Assembly (NCBI GenBank): GCA_964019425.1
Contig: OZ025786.1
Location: 310,001-374,000, forward strand
Source: Flectonema sp. DT1601
Lineage: Eukaryota; Euglenozoa; Diplonemea; Diplonemida; Diplonemidae
Length of the DNA stretch: 64,000 nucleotides
Direction of reading: 5' to 3'
Made by a program: the position numbers and the translations under genes. A model generated the notes under the pieces. That model was not told the origin of the DNA. It saw only the letters and a program-made list of their open reading frames with translations, and did no database searches. Shown in pieces: positions 9,568 through 19,488 of the stretch. Every line of letters begins with the position of its first letter. The stretch's first letter is position 1.

Positions 9568-11523
9568 ATGCGTCGGGTTAAAGAATCCCCAGCAAGGGGA
9601 TCGTTGATTAAAAAAATAAATGAAATTAGAAATTCTTACGAGCATCCGTTTGGAAAGCGGAAGAAACTACTAGCATTCACTGAAGAAACCATCAGAAGAA
9701 GTGAAGCTGGAAGTCTAACAAATAATGAGAGATGTGACATACTAATGACGTTTTCTGAGGTACGTGTGAGCAAAGAATCGAACATATTTCGATATATAGC
9801 AGACGACTTGATTACCTCTGCGAAGAACATTTCAAAACAACAATACATTAATAGTTCATGGTCGTTGGTTAGGTCTCAACATTCTGATCACCAACTCTGT
9901 TTGAAGACATTATCAGTTTTATCATCCGATTTGAGTGGCATTACTCCAATTGATTTGAGAAAGTTGGTATTTATTAACAAATCAGTCGATCAATTTCACT
10001 CTGAGTCACTATCAGCAAAACTATCTTCTGAACTACCAAATATATTCCAAGACACAACATCTCAGAGACTGTCACTTCCTGAAGTAGAAGAGCTTTTAGT
10101 ATGCATGTCAGCAGTTTCGACAACATCAGTAAAGCAGTATGAAATAATCTCACCAATGGTGTCTCAGCTACTAACTAAAAATCAATTTCGAGATCCGGTG
10201 AACGTGTCGTCTTTTATAAAAATTTATACTTTAGTTAAAAACAGAATTCCAAAATTAGCAACCAACTTGTTATCTTCAGCGATGAACAATCTCCCTGAAG
10301 GTGTTAGTGGGATACGTGTCGGACTATTATTTGCTCCACTATGTGAAGACACTCAAAGAGAATTATTAGTACAATATTTAACAACGTGTTCTAACGTCGG
10401 GTTGACTGATGACGTGCTTGCTGCTGCTGTTTTGAAGGAAGTCATAAAATCGGATAAAACTATCACGTTACCATCAGTACAAGAATTTATAACAGCTTCC
10501 ATAAGTAAGTGTATTGAGAATTCAAAAACATCTGTATCATCTTTTGCTGTTACTGTTTTGTGGTGTTCGATCATAACACAAAGACATGATGTGATAAAAC
10601 AACTGTTAACTAGTATTGATGTAAGACAGTGCACGCCAACTGAAATATCAAGTGTCTTAACAACTGCATCGATCGTTGGAATTCCTGACCCGGATTCTCA
10701 ACTACTATTAGAAAGATTATCCGCGCAGTTCATCGCACGTGCTCAGCTATTACCTTATCCTTTAGGAACTTTCGCTGTTCGTTCCGGAATGGATCCGGAA
10801 AAGCAATCATTTTCTCTCTTTTTAAATTGTTTGCTGTTATCTACTACAATAGAAAATCCGAGTACCCTCCTAGATAGTCACTTTGTGGTTGAGATATTAA
10901 GGAGATTTGATTCTTTTGTTGAATGTCACGTTGGAAATGATATGAACAAGTGTATTCTATTACTGTCGGTAATCCTATCAAGGTCTGATGTTGAACCGTT
11001 TGAAAAATCTATTTGCGTTTTGATTGACAGGATTCGTGATATGGAAAATTATAACATCGACGTCAAAGTTAGTATTCTGTGGTGTTGTTCAAGGATTTTG
11101 TTGGATTTTTGCGAAAGTAATAGCCTTCGTCGAACCAAAGTATTAGTAATAATGAGCAACCTAATCAGTAATATGTCGTCAGGCAACATTAATAACATAA
11201 CACCTATTGGAGCCTGTATAGCTGCATGGTCTGTATTGATGGTCTCGGATGAAGTTGGGTTTCCTGCTTTGTTAGTTAACAATCTGGTAAAGGAAGTGGT
11301 ATCAAATGTTGAATTATTACCTGTTGAACCACTTATTCACTTGACTTGGAGACTTAAAGAATCAGGTGTGGTGACGCCTAATGTATTTCAAACAAGGATA
11401 CGGTCTGCAATTTATGAGAGTTCAGCAACTGAAATCGATTGGATGTTTCTAATTATGAGTGGAAAACAATGGCCTGTTCCACCAGTGATAACGCATTGGA
11501 CTGGAGGCATGGGAGAAACATAA
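9568..11523 (+). CDS. All-helical protein, probable organellar helical-repeat protein
   Basis: 651 residues from the ATG at 9568. An in-frame ATG at 9514 is rejected because it precedes the CATAACAG acceptor at 9554 and its codons lie in the tail of a SINE-like repeat. The N-terminus MRRVKESPARGSLIKKI is basic and lacks acidic residues up to E6, compatible with mitochondrial import. The rest is a succession of amphipathic helix pairs about 35-40 residues long, with Leu/Ile/Val/Ser-rich faces and no transmembrane helix or enzymatic motif. The pattern recalls the FASTK/RAP-like or octotricopeptide-like helical repeats common in kinetoplastid mitochondrial RNA metabolism, but no signature residue proves it. 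Treat it as a hypothetical protein with a helical-repeat fold. Confidence 0.75.
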   Translation: MRRVKESPARGSLIKKINEIRNSYEHPFGKRKKLLAFTEETIRRSEAGSLTNNERCDILMTFSEVRVSKESNIFRYIADDLITSAKNISKQQYINSSWSLVRSQHSDHQLCLKTLSVLSSDLSGITPIDLRKLVFINKSVDQFHSESLSAKLSSELPNIFQDTTSQRLSLPEVEELLVCMSAVSTTSVKQYEIISPMVSQLLTKNQFRDPVNVSSFIKIYTLVKNRIPKLATNLLSSAMNNLPEGVSGIRVGLLFAPLCEDTQRELLVQYLTTCSNVGLTDDVLAAAVLKEVIKSDKTITLPSVQEFITASISKCIENSKTSVSSFAVTVLWCSIITQRHDVIKQLLTSIDVRQCTPTEISSVLTTASIVGIPDPDSQLLLERLSAQFIARAQLLPYPLGTFAVRSGMDPEKQSFSLFLNCLLLSTTIENPSTLLDSHFVVEILRRFDSFVECHVGNDMNKCILLLSVILSRSDVEPFEKSICVLIDRIRDMENYNIDVKVSILWCCSRILLDFCESNSLRRTKVLVIMSNLISNMSSGNINNITPIGACIAAWSVLMVSDEVGFPALLVNNLVKEVVSNVELLPVEPLIHLTWRLKESGVVTPNVFQTRIRSAIYESSATEIDWMFLIMSGKQWPVPPVITHWTGGMGET

Positions 11524-11648
11524 TTTTTTTTTTTTTTTAAAACATCGCGTCGCTTTGATACAACCCGAGTCATTATAGTGATTACTTTATTGTGATATTC
11601 TTGTTTTCTCCTCCTTCAGCTGTTTAATAACCCTTTAACTTAATTAAT

Positions 11649-13061
11649 ATGGTACAACAGCCTTCTGCTGTAGTAGTCACAGACATAACCGACTCTACCG
11701 AAAGGAACAATCAAAAAAGTGTCACCAGAACAGATAGATCTTCTCCGTCCTGCACACACAACTCATGGGACAACGTTAGAGTAATTAAGGGACAGGTGAC
11801 ATTAAGGTGTAGAGAGTGTCAATCACAATGGAGGACACATGTTGATGCAGTGTGGAGGAAGAAGAAGTGTATGTTCTTTAACACTCCAGAAGGATGTAGT
11901 TCGGGAAAAGACTGTACAAAATTGCACCTTCATTCAAGAAAAGAATCATGGCAGAAGAGAGCAGGAAAACATGGAAGTGAAGTACTGGTTCACGTACCTG
12001 CTGATGTTGCAAACACACCACAAGTTGATGAAACTCAAAGTGTAGCGCCTACTGAAGGCTCATCAGATTGTGGAAGTGTTTCCCCATCAACGAGAGGTAA
12101 ACGTCCATGTTCTCACAACAGCTGGGATAATGTCAGAGTTAAAAAAGGATGTGTCACCCTTCGTTGTCGACAGTGTCAAGCTCAGTGGAGACGAGCCCTC
12201 GAAAATCTCCCTCGCTGTCCAATTTTCACTCAAAGTAGCACCTGTCCACATGGTGATTCTTGCGAGTTACTTCATCTGCACACGTTTAAGTTATCTCTTT
12301 CTCAAAGAATGGATAGCCACGGTTCACGTGTCTTACACAGAATTCCTCCAATTATTTGGATGGATCAGAAAACAGAACCTAACTTAGTAACTGTCCACTG
12401 CAATGGAATGCCAACAAACTGGCAAACATCACCAATGGCTTGTGGAGCTCCTGTGTGGTCAGACAGTCCTCAGTATTTCAGTAGAATTCCAAGTCATTTA
12501 GTAGGAACTAGTTTTGTTCACATTCCTGTTAGAGATATTTCACCTGGGACATCATTGTCTGTTGTGGTGAGTCATGATGCTGATGTTTATTTATTTCATG
12601 ATATTGGTCCGAACTGTGATGGAGGATTCCCACAAACATTAGGATATGGATGGCGTCCTGAAAGAGAAGGACCAGCCTACATGATGCCAGGTCAGAGTAT
12701 TTGGAGTGAAATGATGATGCACAGTACTGTTGTGAGTGGTGAGAGTCAATTAGTAATTCCAACTACGATTGATAGAGCGAGTATGGGAATTGTTATAAAG
12801 TTTAGAATGTCGTCATCACTGACACCTTCAAGTTCTGAAGTTGCATTGAGTTCAGAATGCATATCGAATCCTTCAACAATTGATGTCTCAGAGGAGTTTG
12901 AGGTTCCATCAACTCCAACATCAAGTAGACTGAGTCATACCTGTTCACAACGATCATCAACACCTCCGAGATCACGTTCAGATAGACGTTTTATTTATAG
13001 TGATAGTTCTCATCGAAGAAATGCTTCTTGTCCACCTGTTTACAATGACTCGGTTTGTTAG
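11649..13061 (+). CDS. Protein with a duplicated CxxC + CCCH zinc module and a C-terminal beta-rich domain
   Basis: 470 residues. A module of about 80 residues occurs twice (about 33-117 and 153-235). Each copy has HNSWDNVRV, then T-LRCR-x-CQ-x-QWR, then a CCCH finger with C-x8-C-x5-C-x3-H spacing (C74/C83/C89/H93 and C190/C199/C205/H209), then LHLH, HGS-x-VL and a Pro-ending strand. CCCH fingers of this spacing usually bind single-stranded RNA. From about residue 245 to 395 lies a different domain rich in Trp, Gly and aromatic residues (ACGAPVWSDSPQYFSRIP, HLVGTSFVHIPVRDISPGT), which looks like a beta-sandwich of unknown ligand. The tail is a Ser/Thr/Pro/Arg low-complexity segment. This is an RNA-binding or regulatory protein by inference. 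An upstream TCTCCTCCTTCAG is the likely acceptor. Confidence 0.75.
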   Translation: MVQQPSAVVVTDITDSTERNNQKSVTRTDRSSPSCTHNSWDNVRVIKGQVTLRCRECQSQWRTHVDAVWRKKKCMFFNTPEGCSSGKDCTKLHLHSRKESWQKRAGKHGSEVLVHVPADVANTPQVDETQSVAPTEGSSDCGSVSPSTRGKRPCSHNSWDNVRVKKGCVTLRCRQCQAQWRRALENLPRCPIFTQSSTCPHGDSCELLHLHTFKLSLSQRMDSHGSRVLHRIPPIIWMDQKTEPNLVTVHCNGMPTNWQTSPMACGAPVWSDSPQYFSRIPSHLVGTSFVHIPVRDISPGTSLSVVVSHDADVYLFHDIGPNCDGGFPQTLGYGWRPEREGPAYMMPGQSIWSEMMMHSTVVSGESQLVIPTTIDRASMGIVIKFRMSSSLTPSSSEVALSSECISNPSTIDVSEEFEVPSTPTSSRLSHTCSQRSSTPPRSRSDRRFIYSDSSHRRNASCPPVYNDSVC

Positions 13062-14036
13062 CGTAGCAGCTGAAGGTGATTAGTCTTTTTTATTTATTTT
13101 TTGCATTTCTCTTCTCAGTTGTTCATCTGCGACTGCCTGCTCTGTTTCTTGTTTTGACGGTTTTTCTTTTGCAGGTTTCATTTTCTTTTCGCTTTTGAAA
13201 ACTTCACTTGGTTAGAGAATTATTATTTTTTCTTTCAAATTTTTTCCTTTAAAAAAAAAGTGATTGAGAATTGCAGAGCATTTATTTTTTGTTATTTCTT
13301 TTTTATATTATTCATGATATGCTTTTTCTCTAATTTCTTTTTCCTCTCTTCGCAATTCAAAACATATTGCTAAAATCCTTTTACAAAAACAAATTACAAA
13401 ATAATAATAATAATAAGGCGTACGTTCGCTGTATCTTCCGCTTTCTCTCAAAATATTTCGGTTCATCCCCCAGCCACGTTTTATTTTATTTTATAAAATA
13501 GTTATTTTTGGCTTGTTTCATTCTTTTTAAAAACGGGGGAGAAGGGGGAAAAAAAAAAAAAAAAAAAAACGTTTTATGTTGAAAGCTGCGGAAGAAAGAA
13601 AAAAAAAAGAAAATTACCCAAACTGGTTACTGCATAACCCCTCTTGCTGTTATTATAGCAATAGGCCTGAGTGACCTACTTGTGTAATTGTTACTGCTGT
13701 TATATTGTGAAGAAAAATAGCACAAAGCCCCTTGGTGAACTTCATATTTTTTTTTTTATTTTTTATTTTTACTCAGGGTTTGTACCTGTTTATATGTGAG
13801 GACGTAGTCCGTTCTCTTGGAATACTTGTTGCAAATCTCTTCAAAAGGACACTTTTTTTTTTTTTTTTTGTCCGTAAGCGAGACTACCTTGTTGTCTCAG
13901 ATTGTTTGTGGAAATAACTACCTACTGGTTCATGTCCTTGTTATGCGATGAAGACTTGTTCTTCTATCTGCAGCCGTTCTAGCGGCCGAAGTCCCTGAAA
14001 AGTTATTTCCAAACTTCACTTAATCAACTCAGAGCC

Positions 14037-14248
14037 GTCAGGATCACATTGAGACATCAATATACTCCCCTGATAGTTTCTGTTTCTGTTTTCAACCTGT
14101 TAGTCTATGGGCAAAGTGGAACCGAAAGCTATAAAACGATCTCTGTTTGATTGGGTTTTTTTCTACTAATAAAAGGTTATTCAGATCACCTGCAGTCATC
14201 AGTTCAAGACTTGCTAACTCTAAGTCAGGATCACATTAAAACATTAAT
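14037..14248 (+). repeat. Diverged direct repeat pair about 187 bp apart
   Basis: GTCAGGATCACATTGAGAC at 14037 is echoed by GTCAGGATCACATTAAAAC at 14224, each followed by CATCAAT or ATTAAT and a T/C-rich stretch ending near a TCTATTAAAGCGA- or AGCTATAAAACGA-like block. The similarity is clear in the first 25 bases and fades afterwards, so this may be an old tandem duplication. Confidence 0.35.
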
Positions 14249-14593
14249 TCCGTTCTGGGATTCTCTTTTTTTGTGATGGTGAGCAGCGTGTTCTGATGAA
14301 GCCTTCCAATTCTAATCTATTAAAGCGACCCCTAATTTTATTTTTTTTGATTCTAAGAACAACAAACGTATTCGTGCATCTTGGTGATTTTCACCTTGCC
14401 ACGTCGCGAACATATTAAGGAAGCGAAACTAGTTTTTGAGGGAGAAAAGACAATAATTCTCTCTGTCATTTTCAGTTTGATCGTCGCTTATACGGATTTA
14501 AGCGAAGCTTGAAATAAAAAAAAAAAAAAAAAAAAAAAGGTATACAAAATTGTCAAATAGTAATAGAAATCGAAGGATGTGACCGACCCGACC

Positions 14594-14630
14594 CCTCGGC
14601 AGTTCCTCGTCACTCAGAGGAACTGCTTTT
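14594..14630. other. Hairpin followed by a poly(A) run
   Basis: CAGTTCCTC and GAGGAACTG form a perfect 9-bp stem around an 8-nt loop (about 14600-14625). A run of about 24 A follows shortly after. A structured RNA end plus poly(A) is reminiscent of a retroposed small RNA, but only one copy is visible in the window. Confidence 0.3.
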
Positions 14631-17151
14631 GCAAAAGGAACAAAGAAAAAAAAAAAAAAAAAAAAAAAGAAATATTTTGACGAACTTGGAAATACTCGTT
14701 CTTGGTGCCGAAGTTCCCTCCGATTCATGGGATCTGGAAAGTTTTGTTTTCCCTCTTGTCTTGGTAGCTCCTTCAGCTATGGGAATGGTTGCCCTCCGGA
14801 AAATCTTCCGCAAAAAGGAAGATATTTTGTGAGGTGCCAACAAGCGAATTGTTTTTTTTTTTGTTGTTTTTTTTAGGTGTTTCCTTTTTTTTTTTCCTTC
14901 ACGGAATGACCTTTTTATTTACCCGTTTGCGATTTATTCTCAAAATGGATTGACGTATTTTTTACTACTCAGACAAAAATCGGGAAAAAAAAAAAAAAAA
15001 AAGGAAACTGGGGAAAAAAAAAAAAAAAAAAGAGAGAGAGTTGTAATTTAATTCGTAGCATGCTGTTAAAGAGTGGTCAAAACTCTCTTTTCTTGTATTC
15101 AGCTGTTCCTTAGTGAAGAAGCAAGTGCATCACAGGTTCTTATTTTTTTTTGTTTGTGTGGTATTCTAATAATAGTGCAGTGACTCACTTTCTTTTCTTC
15201 TTTCCTTTCCTTTTTTTTTCTTGCTGAGTTGCTTTACTACTAAGTTTATTCTCGCCAGTGAGAGTCTCACGGTTGTGGAGCCGAATAAATGGCGCCATGT
15301 GGGCTTCTCCTCTTGTCTTCAATATAATGTCATTACCATAAATAATGAGAACCAGCCGTCTTCACTAATCTGGCAGACAACTGGTTACATCGTATAAAAA
15401 ACCCCCCCCCCTTTTTTTTTTTCCTCTTTTTTCTCGCTTAACTAAAGTCTTGGTATCCCTACTAAGAAATTATATTAAAAAATAAAAAAATATAAAAATA
15501 AAAACTGATTGAATAGAAAATTTATGTCCAACTGCTTCTTTGCATCGGGGGGTTCACTCTTTGAGAATTTCCAAAGAAGCGATGAAGGCAAAAAAAGAAG
15601 AAAAATATACCGCCACTAGGGAGTTGAATGTAGCTGCAACGTCACGAATAGAGCACTGGTTTGTAGACTATCCTCGAATGGTTTGTGCGCACCGCCAGTT
15701 ATCTTGTCCTCATCACACAGAGAAAAGAAGTTAACCAGCTGGTCCGGACCTATCGCCAATAAGAGGCTACTTTGAGGATTGGTTGAATGCCAGTGTTTGG
15801 TTCGAGATTGACAGTGGTCACCCTTTTATTTAATTCAGTTGGTCTTCAGATTGAACGGAAACACAACCAGCGCCTTACCTCTTTTTGTTGGACATGTAAA
15901 AACTGCATCATATTATTGACTGTTTTAACCCTGATGATCAAAAAAAATCTTTTTGTGGCGGCGTGAGTGTATAATTACCCTTGCTACTGGTTATTGTGTA
16001 CAAACCAAAAAAAAAAAAAAAAAAAATATAAATAAAAAGTGTTGAAAAATTGGTGAGACACCCTTCCCCCCCTTGTTGTTGTTGTCGTTGTTGTTGTTCT
16101 TTTTATTATACTTTTCAACTCATTATTCCTTAACCTAAATACTTTTTTGAGACTGGGGTTATATCTTTTACCATGTCTCACAATGCTAATAGTCAACCTA
16201 CTTCTACACTAATACTGATAACGATAACTGGAAAATAGAATTATTTGGATCAATTTCAACAGTGATCCTCAGGTATCGTGGTAATGGTTAACTCTCTCTG
16301 CTTGCTTTGAAATTGAATTATTTTATGTTATCTTGGTCAAGCAATCACCCAATTCAATATTTCTTATTTTTTTTTGTTTGTTCTTGCCTTTTATTCAATC
16401 TTTCTCCCATATCTATCCTTCTGAGGTAAATGCCTCCTAACGTTTTAAAAAAAAAAAAAAAAAATACGGTTTATTTAAAAGTGTTTTTACATCGAATTCG
16501 GTGGCATCCCAGCAGATCAACTCTGTTGTGGGATTCAATTTATTTTTTTCTTTAGTTTCATTGTTGTGTTTTTTTTTTTTTCTTCTTTTTTCCTTATTGT
16601 GTGAGAGTTATGGTAACGAGAATCGCTGATGTTGGTAGCAATAAACACATTGCTTCTTTCGTTTTTATGCCTAAAATCATTTTTTATAAGGCGTCAGCGT
16701 ACTTTTTTTACGGTGTGAAAATGAGGCGTATCGATTTTCTCTACACGCCTCTGCACTATAATGTAGTAATCATTCTTACGGACATCAACAAACATTGTGT
16801 TTGTGTGTTGTAAAAACGTTTTTTTTTTTTTTTTTTTTTTTCCCGATCATTATTGGGAATTATTTCTGATTGTTATGCTTTTTTTTAAAATTGGTTCTCA
16901 ATGGACCACTCATCTTAACGTTGCTTGTGAGGTCGGTACGACATGACACAACCTTTATGAACGTTTTCGAATGTAAAGGTACAATTTGTCAGAAATCTGC
17001 CTCCAGCACACCTACCCGCCTCATATATTTATATAATTATAAATATGATGCAGCAGTTAACCCCCCCCTCCTCGTCGAACACGCGCAAAACAAGGAGAGT
17101 ATGTTCTCCCCTTTCTGCTACGTTTGTATTTTTTTTTTTTTTTTTTTTTTT

Positions 17152-17291
17152 GCATTGACGAAGTCGGAGAATAAACTATTCAGATTAAGAGCCGTTTTAA
17201 TTTCTTATGGTCAAAAAATGTTATCTATTTCCCCTGTGCGCTCAGTATTACTGTCTGCGATCAACAAAAATATAAAGGCTTATCCGAATGG
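17152..17291 (-). repeat. SINE-like foldback repeat, copy A
   Basis: Read on the - strand it starts CCATTCGGATAAGCC, continues with the shared core GATCGCAGACAG...GCGCACAGGGGAAATAG, then CGGCTCTTAATCTGAATAG and CTCCGACTTCGTC, and ends in a poly(A) tail (the + strand T run at about 17129-17151). At 140 nt it is the longest copy and aligns along its whole length with copies C and D. Confidence 0.65.
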
Positions 17292-18175
17292 TATTTTTTT
17301 CAAACTTGCTTTTACACGATATTTATGTCGTGGTACCTATTCTCACAAAAAGCGAGCTTAGTTCTTTCCCATTGTTTCTTGTATCCGCAGGCAGAAGAAA
17401 GTTCGTGTGTGCACATAACTTATCCAGTTATTTGATTTTTGGGAGGTTCTTTGTTGAAAAATTAGAATTTACATAGTGCACACAATTCTTTTTTTTCTGT
17501 TTCTTTTCGTTGGTTCCCACGAATATAAAAAAAAAAAAAAAAAAACCTGACGAAAGACAAATAGTTGTTTTGTTGTGACAAGTGTTCTCGTTATTCTCTT
17601 TTTTTTTTTCACAACCCGAACTAATATTCGAGTTGTACCTTCGTAAATAAATAAATAAATACTGTTATCAATAGTTGTGATGTTGTATTGGAAATCTTCT
17701 TAACTATTACTTCTGCTGTGGCATAGAAACGCTGCCTTTCACTACGAGCTTTGGTGATTTTGCAGATCTCTCCCTAGCCTGAGAATCTGTAACCTTGCCA
17801 TTTCCATCTTATTTTTCCGCCTCTTTTTTTTTTAAAAATGAGACCCCTTGGGATATTTGTACCGTCTTTTTTCGTATCTCCCAAATGAATATTTTTTATA
17901 GGTATTAAGTCTCTGAAGAGATTTAATCAAGTGATTTGCCTTTCTTTCGGGCGGGTGGCGACAAGCCCCCAAAATTCATTTTTGGTGTATATATTTTTTT
18001 CCACTGATCTTGTTAAGAATTTAGGTGTTTGTTGGTTCTCTCCTTTTTCTTGGGTTTCTTGTGCTCTTAAAAAAAGAGGCTACAAGTAGGACAAAAAAAA
18101 AAAAAATAAACGCATCTCTGGCGTCTTTATTTATTTATCATCACTGGAAAACCGTTTCCCCCCCCTTTTTTTTCG

Positions 18176-18252
18176 GTCAAGTACCTGATTTTAATTTTGT
18201 TTTTAATACCTAAAGTTGTTACTGTTTTTACATTGTCAAAGTTTCACCCCCT
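18176..18252 (+). repeat. Interspersed 80-nt repeat, copy 1
   Basis: It carries GTCAAGTACCTGATTTTAAT, then TTTTTAATACCTAAAGTTG, TTACTGTTTTTACATTGTC and AAAGTTTCACCCCC. The same block recurs at 32178-32228 (3' part only) and 33759-33838. It has no coding potential and no poly(A) tail on the + strand. It is flanked by T/C runs. Confidence 0.55.
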
Positions 18253-19399
18253 TTTTTTTCTCTTCTTTTCTCCCTTTGTTTTTTTTTTGTTGTGATTTTC
18301 TTGCGTCGCAATTGGAGAAAAAAAATAAAAAAAAATAAAAATGAATTGTCCAAAGTTATTAGATGCTGAAATAGTAGTTACATTATGAGTTTAAGAGTCT
18401 CGCGGTTGGTTGGTGGCGATCTAACTTGTGAGCTTTTCCTGATTTTGGCTTCCCAGGCTTCGTAAATAAATAAATAAACAACTATTCGTTAGCCGAAGTG
18501 AATATCTGGACGAGAAGGGGAAAAAAAAAAAAAAATTTAGTAAAACTTGAAAATCAAGTAATATTACGACTATTTCTTTTTTTTTTTGTAGCCTATCCTT
18601 TGAATGAAGAAACAACTATCGTGAATCAAATAAAAACGCACTACTTCCATTAATTTTAAAACCTGTTTACTTATTTTCCCTGTTCGCTATTCTTTTCTTC
18701 GTATTATGAAGTTCAAATCTAGTTTTCTGATGTCTTTTTTTTTTTCAATTAATTTACTCTCGATCAGAGAATTAAGTGCGCTCCTCCTTTGCGTTATATG
18801 TACTAAATACACTTCAAAAGCAATACTACGAAGTGTCGCTGTGGTTGATAGTCACTCCCTCTCATAGCACAGAGCTGGGAAGATTTGTTGTCATTTTTTT
18901 TTTTAACTTTAATTGACGTGTTAGCATACTGTTTTGGGACTATCTCCCTCCTCCCCTTCTTTTTTTTTTATTAGTAGCCATTGTGATTTATTTCTTTTTT
19001 CCGTGGGTTATTTGAAGCAAAGTAGTTGTTAGGATCCTAGTGACAGAGCAGCGTTGAAACAGAACTTTTGATTTTGTTGTTGTTACTTGTCGCTGATCTC
19101 TTTTATTCTGACTTGTTCAGCTGAATGGCTCAGCGCGTGTGACCCAGCAGCTGTAGATTTACGTGTGGGCCTTCAATTAGTGTGTTTCAACATTTTATCT
19201 TTATTTTACAATACCTTCCCTTCACCTTACTGTGCTCGTTTTTCTTTTTTTTTTCAACTACGTTGCACTATTTCCTCTTCTTAAACCTGTTTCTAGTTTT
19301 TTCTTTTTTTTTTCCTTAATAATACCTGCGGCGATGGCTACAATTTTTCCGTGAATAATAATCTTGTCGAGATAACGATTTTCTTTTTTTTTTTTTTTT

Positions 19400-19488
19400 G
19401 CACCGACGAAATCGGAGAAGAAACTATTCAGATTAAGAGCTGTTTTATTTATTATAAACAAAATATGAATTTTGGCTTATCTGAATGG
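19400..19488 (-). repeat. SINE-like foldback repeat, copy B (internally deleted)
   Basis: It keeps both ends of the family: CCATTCAGATAAGCC at its 5' end, and TTAATCTGAATAGTTTCTTC plus the CCGATTTCGTCGG hairpin with a poly(A) tail at its 3' end. It lacks the central GCAGACAG...GGGGAAATAG block, leaving 89 nt. Confidence 0.6.

Noticed and set aside
15740-15830. GGTTCGAGA resembling a tRNA T-loop
   Set aside because: No pairing T stem or acceptor stem at the expected distances.
16870-17361. 163-residue + strand ORF
   Set aside because: Built from T runs and a SINE-like copy read backwards; no coding-like codon use.
19120-19200. tRNA-like stretch (TGGCTCAGCGCG)
   Set aside because: No acceptor stem, anticodon arm or T-arm could be matched in the right positions.
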